Origin: Rhodospirillales bacterium
GTDB lineage: Bacteria; Pseudomonadota; Alphaproteobacteria; Acetobacterales; Acetobacteraceae
Direction of reading: 5' to 3'
Assembly (NCBI GenBank): GCA_015654825.1
Contig: JAATGE010000555.1
Location: forward strand, 1-6,697
DNA length: 6,697 nucleotides
The notes under the pieces are model-generated. The model ran no database searches. It saw nothing but the letters and a program-made list of their open reading frames with translations, and was not told where the DNA came from. Every line of letters starts with the position of its first letter. The first letter of the stretch is position 1. The position numbers and the translations under genes were made by a program. Below are positions 1 to 6,332 of the stretch, in pieces.

Positions 1-1298
1 CGCCAGCGGTGGCGCCGTTCGGACAGTCCCATCTTCAATGCACGTTCCAGCGCATCGGCCACTTCCTCGGTGTCGGCCGGATTCACCAGCAGCGCGTCCG
101 TGAGTTCCATCGCCGCACCGGCGAAACGCGACAGCACCAATACGCCCGGATTGTCAGGGTCCTGACAGGCGACGTATTCCTTGGCCACCAGGTTCATTCC
201 ATCGCGCAACGGCGTAACCAGGCCGACGCGCGCCATGCGATAGATCCCCGCCAGCACCCCGCGCGAGAAAGACTTGTTAACATACCGGATCGGTGTCCAG
301 GAGGGATTCGCGTGGTTGCCATTGACCTGCCCGACCAACGTACTGACTTCGCGGTCCAGGTCGGCATATTCAGGCACTTCGGAGCGGCTTTTCGGCGTCA
401 GCTGCAACAGGGTGACCTTGTCGAGCCAAGCTTTGTGGTCATCAAGGAACTGCCCGAACGCCTGAATGCGCAACGGAATGCCCTTGGTGTAGTCAAGCCG
501 GTCCACGCCCAGGATCAGCTGCTTGCCTTCGAGGCTGGCGCGCAGTTTTTCGGAGGTCGGCGTACGCGCGGCATGGCGCGCCGCGCGCGCATAGACGCGT
601 GGCGCGATGCCCACCGGAAATGCCCGCACCTGCACCCGCCGGCCGCCGCATTCGAAAACGCCGTTGCCGCGCCGCGTGGCGCCCAGCGCGGTTTCAAAAT
701 ATTGGCCGAGATTCTCGGCGTCCCGCTCCGTCTGCACGCCCACCAGGTCGTAATGCACCAATGCGCCGATCGTCTCCGCATGCTGCGGCAGGGCGAGCAG
801 GATGTCCGGGGGCGGACATGGGATATGCAGGAAAAATCCGGTCAGATTGTCGAATTTCTTGGCCCGCAGCGTCGCGCCCAGGGTCAGCAAATGGTAGTCG
901 TGCACCCACACCACGTCATCGGGCTGAATGAAGCGCGCGATTTCCGCGGCGAAATGCCGGTTGACGCGCAGGTAACCGCCGAGATCGACGGCGTTGAACT
1001 CCGCAAGGTCGAGCCGGTAGTGCAATATCGGCCACAGCACCCGGTTGGCGAAACCGTTGTAATATTCCTCGAAATCGTGCGCCGGCAGGTCTAACAGCAC
1101 AAAACTGCGGTTTTGTCGTTCGATCATCGATGCCGGCGGCGGCGTTTCCCCCTCGCTGACTTCGCCGCTCCAGCCTAGCCAGATGCTGTCGCGCAGCCGT
1201 TGCGCCGCCTGAATGGCCACGGTCAGGCCGCCCGCGCGCTGCCCGACGGCCCCCGGCACCGCGACGCGGTTCGAAACCAGGATTAGCCGTGCCGCCAT
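1..1298 (-). CDS. otsA: Trehalose-6-phosphate synthase OtsA (GT20), 3' end cut by window edge
   Basis: Cytoplasmic retaining glycosyltransferase that joins glucose from UDP-glucose to glucose-6-phosphate to give trehalose-6-phosphate. The frame is open from the ATG at 1298 to the window edge, 432 residues; E. coli OtsA has about 474, so only some tens of C-terminal residues are missing. Visible family motifs: the N-terminal LILVSNRV with Arg11, the glycine-rich AGGL at 22-25, LGWSGE at 41-46, YYNGFANRVLWP at 79-90, WVHDYH at 131-136 with Asp134, FFLHIP at 155-160, GVDRLDYTKGI at 264-274 (Arg267 and Lys272 match the phosphate-contacting pair of E. coli OtsA) and TPLRDGMNLVAKEY at 362-375. All expected active-site residues are present. 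A GGGAAG ribosome-binding site lies just upstream of the start. The first 16 bp overlap the end of the GH15 gene, so translation is probably coupled. Start and identity are secure; the C-terminus is not visible. Confidence 0.97.
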   Translation of the reverse strand, partial: MAARLILVSNRVAVPGAVGQRAGGLTVAIQAAQRLRDSIWLGWSGEVSEGETPPPASMIERQNRSFVLLDLPAHDFEEYYNGFANRVLWPILHYRLDLAEFNAVDLGGYLRVNRHFAAEIARFIQPDDVVWVHDYHLLTLGATLRAKKFDNLTGFFLHIPCPPPDILLALPQHAETIGALVHYDLVGVQTERDAENLGQYFETALGATRRGNGVFECGGRRVQVRAFPVGIAPRVYARAARHAARTPTSEKLRASLEGKQLILGVDRLDYTKGIPLRIQAFGQFLDDHKAWLDKVTLLQLTPKSRSEVPEYADLDREVSTLVGQVNGNHANPSWTPIRYVNKSFSRGVLAGIYRMARVGLVTPLRDGMNLVAKEYVACQDPDNPGVLVLSRFAGAAMELTDALLVNPADTEEVADALERALKMGLSERRHRW

Positions 1299-3094
1299 GC
1301 GTCTTCCCACGGGCGCGACAGCCGGGCTGCGGACTCGATGATAGCCGCCATCGAGTAGGTCTGTGGCAGATTGCCCCATAAGGCCCCCGTCTGTGGGTGG
1401 ATGTCCTCCGATAGAAGCCCGAATGCGTTCCGCCGTTCCAGCAAGCCTTCGAACATTTCCCGCGCCTCGTCGCGGCGCCCGATCGAGACCAGCGCATCAA
1501 TGTACCAAAAATTGCACACCAAAAACGCCGTCTCCGGCGTGCCGAAATCGTCCTGCGCGGTGTAGCGCATGATGCGCGTGCCACGTCCCAGTTCCCGCCC
1601 TATCGTCTCGCAAGTGCGCACGAACCGCGGGTCGGAAGGTTCCAGCAAACCGAGATCCGCCAGCAGCAAGACGCTCGCGTCGAGCTCGCCATCGTCGAGC
1701 GAACCCATCAGCGCGCCGCGCTGCTCGTTCCAGGAGCGTTGCAGAATGGTGGCGCGCAGGTCCGTCGCCTGGCGGCGCCAGTAGGCCGCGCGGTCCGCGA
1801 TCCCGAGCAGCGTCGCGATGCGCGCGAGGCGGTCGCACGCGGCCCAGCACAGCGCCGCCGAATGAGTGTGTATCCGTTGGCGCCCGCGATATTCCCAAAT
1901 TCCGGCGTCCGGTGTCAGCGCGATCCGCACCGCCTGCTCGCCCAGGTTTTCGAGCTGCCGGAACAGCGCCGCGTCGCCCATGCGCGGTAACCGTTCATCG
2001 ACGAACATCTGTGTCGTTGCCAGGATGACGCTGCCATAGACATCGTGCTGGTTCTGCCACACCGCGGCGTTGCCGACGCGCACCGGCCCTTCGCCGAGAA
2101 AGCCGGCGAGATCCGGTGCTATGGTTTCTTCCAGGCTGCAGCCGGGCACGATGCCGTGCACCGGGCGCAGCGGCGCGGTGTGATCCCCCGCGACCGTTGT
2201 GATAAAATTGATATAGGCTTCCATGGTCTCGGTGGTGCCGAGACGGTTCAGCGCCTGCACGACGAAATGCGCATCGCGCAGCCAGCAGAACCGGTAATCC
2301 CAATTCCTGCCGCTGCCCGGCGCTTCCGGGATCGACGTGGTGTGCGCGGCAACGATCGCGCCGGTTTCCTCGAAGCTGCATAATTTCAGCGCCATGGCGG
2401 CACGTGTGACAGCGCCCTGCCATTCGAACGGCACCGCGAGGGATCTTGTCCAGCGCTGCCAATAATCCAGCGTCTGCTCCTCGAACGCGCGCGCGGTCGC
2501 AGACAGCGCGGCCTGGAACGGCTCATCCGGCCCCAGCACCAGCGTCAGCGGCTGCGTCAGCGTGAACGAAACTTCCTCGGTGATGTAGGAGAGCGGCGCA
2601 TCGGTGCTGAGGCGCAGCACCTGGCCGGCGCCGATATAGCGGATGTGGTTGGAGCCCATCGATGCCACCTCGCAGGGCCGCCCGTAGCCCTGGGTCGGCC
2701 GCACGCGGATCGTGATGCGCGGCACGCCGGCCAGCGGCGTAATGCGGCGGATCAGCACGGGCGGGCGAAACATGCGGTCGAACTGGCGAAAGCGCGGCGC
2801 GAAATCGGTGATGCGCAGGCGCCCGCCATGCTGGTCCTCGAGCACGGTCTCGAGGATGGCGGTGTTGCGCACGTAATCGGCGTGGGCGCCGGCGGCGTCC
2901 GCGATCACCACATCGCAAAAGCCTTTTTCCTCGGAGCCTGCCAGCAGCCGGCTGAACACCGGATCGCCGTCGAAACGCGGAAAACACCACCAGACAATGC
3001 GCCCGCGTCCGTCGAGCAGGGCGGCGATCCGGCAATTGCCGATCAGTGCGAGGTCCAGTGCCCGCAACTGCCGCCCGTCCTGCGGCGCGCTCAT
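1283..3094 (-). CDS. Glycoside hydrolase family 15 protein (glucoamylase/trehalase type)
   Basis: Predicted cytoplasmic inverting alpha-glucosidase of 603 residues, the usual length for bacterial GH15 proteins with an N-terminal beta-sandwich domain and a C-terminal (alpha/alpha)6 barrel. There is no signal peptide. Motifs: the N-terminal LIGNCRIAALLDGRGRIVWW (17-36), RNWDYRFCWLRDA (263-275), GPVRVGNAA (336-344), GIWEYRG (398-404) with Glu401 as likely general acid, LDASVLLLADLGLL (471-484), and LSEDIHPQTGALWGN (561-575) with Glu563 as likely general base. I chose the ATG at 3094 because it forms an ATGA overlap with the otsB stop, has AAGGA upstream, and begins right before the conserved N-terminal domain; an in-frame ATG at 3142 would only add 16 residues inside otsB. 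GH15 includes glucoamylases, glucodextranases and trehalases, and sequence reading alone does not separate them. The location between otsB and otsA makes trehalose, or a glucan linked to trehalose turnover, a plausible substrate (inference). Confidence 0.93.
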   Translation of the reverse strand: MSAPQDGRQLRALDLALIGNCRIAALLDGRGRIVWWCFPRFDGDPVFSRLLAGSEEKGFCDVVIADAAGAHADYVRNTAILETVLEDQHGGRLRITDFAPRFRQFDRMFRPPVLIRRITPLAGVPRITIRVRPTQGYGRPCEVASMGSNHIRYIGAGQVLRLSTDAPLSYITEEVSFTLTQPLTLVLGPDEPFQAALSATARAFEEQTLDYWQRWTRSLAVPFEWQGAVTRAAMALKLCSFEETGAIVAAHTTSIPEAPGSGRNWDYRFCWLRDAHFVVQALNRLGTTETMEAYINFITTVAGDHTAPLRPVHGIVPGCSLEETIAPDLAGFLGEGPVRVGNAAVWQNQHDVYGSVILATTQMFVDERLPRMGDAALFRQLENLGEQAVRIALTPDAGIWEYRGRQRIHTHSAALCWAACDRLARIATLLGIADRAAYWRRQATDLRATILQRSWNEQRGALMGSLDDGELDASVLLLADLGLLEPSDPRFVRTCETIGRELGRGTRIMRYTAQDDFGTPETAFLVCNFWYIDALVSIGRRDEAREMFEGLLERRNAFGLLSEDIHPQTGALWGNLPQTYSMAAIIESAARLSRPWEDAWRHG

Positions 3095-3873
3095 GCAAGA
3101 TCCTTCAGCCACGCCCTGACGGATGCGGGATTGGGGAAACACCCGGCGGCACCCGGCAGGTGGCGCCCTACGGACAGTCCGAAGCCGCCCAGCGCGGCGG
3201 CGGCCGAAAGGCCCGCCTGGTCGATCGCGTGGTCCGTGACGAATACCGGCCGTCGCCCGGCGAACGGCGCCAGGACCATGAAGCGCGAGAGGGCGCTGCC
3301 CTTGTCGAAACCGGCAGGCTTGATTTCGTACACAAGCTCTCCTGCCATCAGTTCGAGCGGTGCGTCAGGCGTGCCATGGCCGCCGACGCCGTGAACGAAA
3401 CGCGCGAGGGCCGCGCCGAGTTCCCCCGCGAGCGTGGGGGCCGCGCGAAAGTGAATGGCGACGCTCGGGCCCTTGTCCTCTAGCATGGTGCCGGGGAAGC
3501 TGGCCAGCAGGTCGCGCAGCGCGGCCACCAGGGACGCCGGCAGCGGTGCGATCGTCGTGGTTGGCAGCCCAGGTGCCGCGCGCGTTTCGGCGCCGTGCAG
3601 GCCGATGGCGGCCAGCCGCACCGGCGCCATCAGGCGATCCAGGTCGGCGATCGAGCGGCCACTGACGAGCGCCAGGGCGCCGCCCAGGCGGCGTTCCGCG
3701 CCGGCCAGCAATTCGGGCAGATCGGGTGGCACAAGCACTGCGTCGGGGTGCGGGGCGAAGTCGATCAGCGTGCCGTCGACGTCAAGGAACAAGGCTAAAG
3801 GCCAAGGGGCTTTGCCCCCTGGACCCCCACTGCGGACAAGTCCGCAGACCCCATTAATTAGGCTCGATACCAT
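3091..3873 (-). CDS. otsB: Trehalose-6-phosphate phosphatase OtsB (HAD superfamily), start uncertain
   Basis: Removes phosphate from trehalose-6-phosphate to give trehalose; cytoplasmic and Mg-dependent. The predicted protein has 260 residues. HAD motif I is LFLDVDGTL (28-36; nucleophile Asp31, acid/base Asp33), motif II is VSGRS (70-74), the OtsB-typical GLHGAE is at 91-96, LEDKGPSVAIHFR at 131-143, and motif III EIKPAGFDKGSAL at 183-195 (Lys185). Motif IV reads VTDHAIDQ (212-219) where the family usually has GDDxTDE; Asp214 and Asp218 are kept, while the neighbouring Gly, Asp, Thr and Glu positions are changed. Residues 1 to about 26 are encoded by the inverted-repeat element at 3796-3927 and do not look like a normal OtsB N-terminus. 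The ATG at 3873 has no recognisable ribosome-binding site; the only other in-frame candidate I see is a TTG at 3792, only three codons before Asp31. The frame lies 51 bp after the metallopeptidase stop and overlaps GH15 by 4 bp. Identity is firm, the start is not. Confidence 0.92.
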   Translation of the reverse strand: MVSSLINGVCGLVRSGGPGGKAPWPLALFLDVDGTLIDFAPHPDAVLVPPDLPELLAGAERRLGGALALVSGRSIADLDRLMAPVRLAAIGLHGAETRAAPGLPTTTIAPLPASLVAALRDLLASFPGTMLEDKGPSVAIHFRAAPTLAGELGAALARFVHGVGGHGTPDAPLELMAGELVYEIKPAGFDKGSALSRFMVLAPFAGRRPVFVTDHAIDQAGLSAAAALGGFGLSVGRHLPGAAGCFPNPASVRAWLKDLA

Positions 3874-3927
3874 TAGCGGGGTCTGGGGACTTGTCCCCAG
3901 CGGGTCCAGGGCAGAGCCCTGGCCTTA
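3796..3927. repeat. Compound inverted repeat (paired REP/BIME-like units) at the otsB 5' end
   Basis: Two copies of one unit face each other: 3796-3852 on the plus strand and 3878-3927 inverted, with a 25-bp AT-richer centre between them. Each unit has the order AAGGCC, hairpin A, GGACCC, hairpin B, AGACCCC. Hairpin A is 3802-3822 on the left (9-bp arms, one mismatch, TTT loop) and 3906-3922 on the right (CCAGGGC-AGA-GCCCTGG). Hairpin B is 3830-3847 (CTGCGGACAAGTCCGCAG) and 3883-3900 (CTGGGGACTTGTCCCCAG). The two B stems differ by a C-G pair against a G-C pair, so both substitutions keep the pairing. The units can also pair with each other to form one long stem with the centre as loop. The otsB ATG sits at the edge of that centre, and the metallopeptidase TAA is the outermost triplet. 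There is no transposase, so this is a non-autonomous palindromic element. No T tract follows any hairpin, so a classical terminator is unlikely. I recall similar GGGGACAAGTCCCC blocks as dispersed repeats in Acetobacteraceae, but could not check. Confidence 0.88.
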
Positions 3928-5004
3928 ACCTTCTCCAACAATCGCATGAATAAATCCCAGCTTACGGCAAACCGTCTCAGTCAGCGTAAACGGATAAAGA
4001 TCCGGTGACCCCATGCAGCGATTGAGGTTGTTCGCCATGTAGGTGAGCGGCAGCCACGCATCGACGATCGCCGCGAAATCCCCGTGTGAAAGCGGATCGA
4101 AATTCAGTTCCGCCGCCATCGCCCGCGCATCGGCGCCGGGCAGCCGAGGCTTCAGCCGAACGCCAAAGCACGTGGCCATTTCGAGCGTATCCACGATGTG
4201 CAGGTAATGCGCGAAGCTTTCGGCGAAATCCTCCCACGGATGCGACGCCGCATAGGCGCTGACGTGCTGTAAGGCCCAGTCGGCGGGCGGGCCATCGCGG
4301 TGATAGCGCGCCAGTGCCTCGTCGTAATCGGCGCTGTCATCGCCGAAAAATTCGCGGCAAGCGTCCAGCCTGCCGCCGTCGCGCACCAGCACATCCCAAA
4401 AATAGTGGCCCGTCTCGTGCCGCAGATGCCCGAGCAGGCTGCGATACGGCTCGTCGAACATCGCGCGCCGCCGTTCCCGCTCGGAATCGTCGGCTTCGGC
4501 CAGCGCCAGCGTAATGCGGCCGTCCTGGTGGCCGGTCATGACGTGCGGCGCCGCCGGATCCTGTGGGTCGGCGAGCACGTCGAAAATCAGCGGCTCCCGG
4601 GTGTTTACCTCCGGGCCGACAGGCTCCAGGCCCAGACGCAGCAGGGAATAGAACAGGCGCTTTTTCGCGCGCTCCACCTTGCGCCAGAGCTCCGCCTGGG
4701 CGGGGTCGTCGAGTGCCGGGATCTTTGCGTTGTGCCGACAGGCCAGGCACAGGCGCGCCGCGTCGTCGGCCGCGATCAGCCAGTTGCAGGCGGCGTGTTC
4801 GGCATTGTCACAATAGCGCAATGCCGGCAGCGACCGGTCCCGCTTGCCCCTGGCGGCAAGGCCGCGCCAGACGTCGCCATCCTGCTTCAGCGGCACCATG
4901 TTGTTGGTGGGCGGCCAATAGCCCAGCGCCGACTGGCACTTTTCGCAGCGGACATTTTCGAAATACAGAATGTTCTGGCAGTTGGCGCAGGTAAACAGCT
5001 TCAT
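3925..5004 (-). CDS. Zinc-ribbon putative zinc-dependent metallopeptidase (Peptidase_Mx, PF15887-like)
   Basis: The predicted soluble protein has 359 residues. The N-terminus carries a zinc ribbon with CxxC pairs at Cys6/Cys9 and Cys20/Cys23, followed by a second cysteine set, Cys65, Cys73, Cys86 and Cys89, that could bind another zinc. The C-terminal two thirds holds the protease-type HExxH motif, HETGH at 196-200 inside LGHLRHETGHYFW, and a downstream conserved block HPWEDFAESFAHYLHI (255-270) whose acidic residues (Glu258, Asp259, Glu262) are candidates for the third zinc ligand. This architecture matches the family annotated as putative zinc-binding metallopeptidase with an N-terminal zinc ribbon; its substrate is unknown to me. 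No signal peptide or membrane segment is seen, so it is probably cytoplasmic. I chose the ATG at 5004 since it starts directly at the zinc ribbon and has GGGA upstream; an in-frame ATG at 5082 would add an arginine- and alanine-rich leader of 26 residues that looks non-coding. The TAA stop is the outer end of the inverted repeat. Confidence 0.9.
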   Translation of the reverse strand: MKLFTCANCQNILYFENVRCEKCQSALGYWPPTNNMVPLKQDGDVWRGLAARGKRDRSLPALRYCDNAEHAACNWLIAADDAARLCLACRHNAKIPALDDPAQAELWRKVERAKKRLFYSLLRLGLEPVGPEVNTREPLIFDVLADPQDPAAPHVMTGHQDGRITLALAEADDSERERRRAMFDEPYRSLLGHLRHETGHYFWDVLVRDGGRLDACREFFGDDSADYDEALARYHRDGPPADWALQHVSAYAASHPWEDFAESFAHYLHIVDTLEMATCFGVRLKPRLPGADARAMAAELNFDPLSHGDFAAIVDAWLPLTYMANNLNRCMGSPDLYPFTLTETVCRKLGFIHAIVGEG

Positions 5005-5118
5005 CACGAATTCCCGCGCAAATGCCCGCGACCGGGCGGCCCCGCCCTCGCGTTCGAAAGCCCGCCGCGTCGCCGCACGCACATCGCGCCGACGCGGCCG
5101 AAATACAAGTGAACGCCG

Positions 5119-5139
5119 CCGGGCCTTCCGATGGCCCGG
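5119..5139 (-). terminator. GC-rich hairpin after the DUF1328 gene
   Basis: Seven-base perfect arms (CCGGGCC at 5119-5125, GGCCCGG at 5133-5139) with a 7-base loop lie 10 bp downstream of the DUF1328 stop codon. The place suits a transcript end or mRNA-stabilising stem, but no run of T follows on the minus strand, so a Rho-independent terminator is not proven. The rest of the 144-bp gap to the metallopeptidase (5005-5148) shows no clear promoter to my eye. Confidence 0.4.
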
Positions 5140-5148
5140 TGCCGCCGT

Positions 5149-5325
5149 CTACAGCGGCGGTGCGCGGCCACGCACCAGATGCGTGACCAGCGCTATGAAA
5201 AACAGAATAAGGAACAGCCCGAACAGCGTCTGCCCGATCCATGCGGCGCTCGCGGCGATGCCGCCGAAGCCGAAAGCCGCGGCGATCAGCGCGATGAGCA
5301 GAAAAGTCAATGCCCAGTTCAGCAT
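5149..5325 (-). CDS. DUF1328 / YtjA-like small membrane protein
   Basis: This 58-residue hydrophobic peptide closely follows the E. coli YtjA pattern: a MLNWALTFLLIALIAAAFGF start, a glycine-rich turn with GFGGIA at 19-24, then a second hydrophobic stretch (about 33-50) ending in the short basic tail VRGRAPPL. Two transmembrane helices are expected in the inner membrane. The biochemical role of the family is unknown; members are often associated with stress conditions, which would fit the neighbouring SYLF gene. The ATG at 5325 is preceded by TAAGGA with about 9 bases of spacing. It follows the SYLF stop by 71 bp on the same strand, so it may be co-transcribed from the SYLF promoter, although a hairpin lies between them. 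Confidence 0.93.
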   Translation of the reverse strand: MLNWALTFLLIALIAAAFGFGGIAASAAWIGQTLFGLFLILFFIALVTHLVRGRAPPL

Positions 5326-5360
5326 GGGATCGGATCCTTACAGGTTGCGGTAGCGGGGCA

Positions 5361-5387
5361 CGGGCGCCGGCGGGTTGCCGGTGCCCG
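5361..5387 (-). terminator. Long GC-rich hairpin between the SYLF and DUF1328 genes
   Basis: Eleven-base arms (5361-5371 and 5377-5387) pair around a 5-base loop with one imperfect position (A against C in minus-strand RNA). The hairpin begins 9 bp after the SYLF stop codon. No T tract follows, so it could be a Rho-type or partial terminator, or a stem that protects the upstream message while letting some transcription reach DUF1328. Confidence 0.45.
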
Positions 5388-5396
5388 CGCGCCTTC

Positions 5397-6074
5397 TCAG
5401 CTCACCGAGCGCAGGTCGCGCCGCAGTTCGATCGCTTCCCGGTTCAGGCCGACCGGATTGGAAATGATCTGCCGCGTCGTGGCCGGGTGGCCGTAATAGG
5501 ACTCGTTCCAGCTCTCGCGCGGCTTCACGATCGATCCGTTCACGGTAATGCCGGCATAGGCGCCGCTCGACGAGGCCCAGACAATGACGTCGGCGCGGGC
5601 CGCGGAGGTCGTCGCGATTTCGGCGTTCGAGCCGATCGTAACGACCGTGACGCCCGCGTCGGCACCGATCTTGAACTGGTCCGACATCAGCGCATTAAGC
5701 CCTTTCTCGCTCATGATCAGCATGACGACCTCGGCCGACTGCAGGCCGATCTGCAACCCGAACGAGGCCGAACCCATCGTATAGAAGGCCGGGTCGCTCC
5801 AGCCGGTGGCGGTGCGCGCCAGCAGAACGCCGGACCCACCCTCGCCGCCGACGAAGAAACCGCCCTTGATCAATTGCGGCACGATCAGCACGCCGCGCGC
5901 GCGGCGCAGCAACGAACGCGCATTGCCGAACTCCTGATCGGTCTTCAGGTCGTCGACCACGATACGCGCGCGGCTGACCAGGTTCGCCTCGTCGCTGCCG
6001 GCACGCGCGGCCGGCGCGGCAAGCATGGTGGCCGCTGTCATCAAGGCGGCGCCTGCCAGGAAATTCTTTGTCAT
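5397..6074 (-). CDS. Secreted SYLF-domain (Ysc84/DUF500) lipid-binding-type protein
   Basis: The predicted protein has 225 residues. The N-terminus is a typical Sec signal peptide: a short basic start (MTKN), a hydrophobic core, and a likely cleavage after Ala25 in APAARA|GSDE, so the mature protein is probably periplasmic. The rest is the SYLF domain: ARSLLRRARGVLIVPQLIKG (52-71), a glycine-rich GGFFVGGEGGSGVLLAR (71-87), GWSDPAFYTMGSASFGLQIG (91-110), the EVVMLIMSEKGLNALM helix (115-130), and FKIGADAGVTV (134-144). In eukaryotes this domain binds phosphoinositides and membranes; the bacterial function is poorly defined. I chose the ATG at 6074, which has AAGGGA at a spacing of 9; earlier in-frame ATGs around 6090-6096 would put the ribosome-binding site inside the gene and lengthen the signal peptide. 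An EcfG-type promoter stands about 110 bp upstream, indicating general stress control. Confidence 0.93.
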   Translation of the reverse strand: MTKNFLAGAALMTAATMLAAPAARAGSDEANLVSRARIVVDDLKTDQEFGNARSLLRRARGVLIVPQLIKGGFFVGGEGGSGVLLARTATGWSDPAFYTMGSASFGLQIGLQSAEVVMLIMSEKGLNALMSDQFKIGADAGVTVVTIGSNAEIATTSAARADVIVWASSSGAYAGITVNGSIVKPRESWNESYYGHPATTRQIISNPVGLNREAIELRRDLRSVS

Positions 6075-6183
6075 GATCAATATCCCTTGCATCATATAAG
6101 CCGCCGGCGGCCCGACGCCGGGCCCATCCCGGGTCTCGGCCAACACGTCACGGCTGCCTCGGCCTGCGCGCGGTCGCCGATAA

Positions 6184-6208
6184 AACGTGCGCCCGCACAG
6201 GAAGTTCC
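6184..6208 (-). promoter_or_regulatory. EcfG (general stress response) promoter for the SYLF gene
   Basis: Read on the minus strand, GGAAC (6208-6204) is followed by exactly 16 bases and then CGTT (6187-6184). This is a full match to the GGAAC-N16/17-CGTT consensus used by alphaproteobacterial EcfG sigma factors of the PhyR-NepR-EcfG general stress response. Transcription would start near 6177, leaving a leader of about 100 bases. That leader contains a GC-rich stem at 6109-6124 (GGCCCG-ACGC-CGGGCC). The function is inferred from consensus and position only. Confidence 0.72.
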
Positions 6209-6256
6209 GGCGCTGCGCACTGCATGTCGGGTCCGGCAACAATCGCGCGTGACCGG

Positions 6257-6281
6257 GGAACCATGGCCGCGCATGCGCGAT
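6257..6281 (+). promoter_or_regulatory. Candidate divergent EcfG-like promoter for the small lipoprotein gene
   Basis: GGAAC at 6257-6261 is followed by 16 bases and CGAT at 6278-6281, one mismatch from the CGTT consensus. The predicted start near 6288 would give a leader of about 45 bases before the ATG at 6333, a normal distance. Its back-to-back arrangement with the perfect site at 6184-6208 suggests joint stress control of both genes. Weaker evidence than for the SYLF promoter. Confidence 0.42.
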
Positions 6282-6332
6282 TATGCGCTACGTGCGGCAA
6301 CGCGTGCGCCGGGCGCTCAGGGAAGTCAAATC

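Noticed and set aside
9..1094. Long plus-strand open frame of 361 codons opposite otsA
   Set aside because: It is antisense to a frame with all OtsA motifs and has no recognisable domain; such shadows are common in GC-rich DNA.
3094..3142. Upstream ATG extension of GH15 by 16 codons
   Set aside because: It would overlap otsB by 52 bp; the ATG at 3094 has a ribosome-binding site and the classic ATGA coupling.
2645..3483. Plus-strand open frames across the GH15/otsB junction
   Set aside because: They are arginine/alanine/proline-rich translations opposite well-supported genes, without motifs or start signals.
3796..3927. Rho-independent terminator or CRISPR-like repeat
   Set aside because: There are no T tracts after the stems, and only two inverted copies with no spacer series, so a REP/BIME-like element fits better.
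6109..6124. GGCCCG-ACGC-CGGGCC stem in the SYLF leader as a riboswitch
   Set aside because: A single six-base GC stem with no conserved aptamer features; chance is likely in GC-rich DNA.
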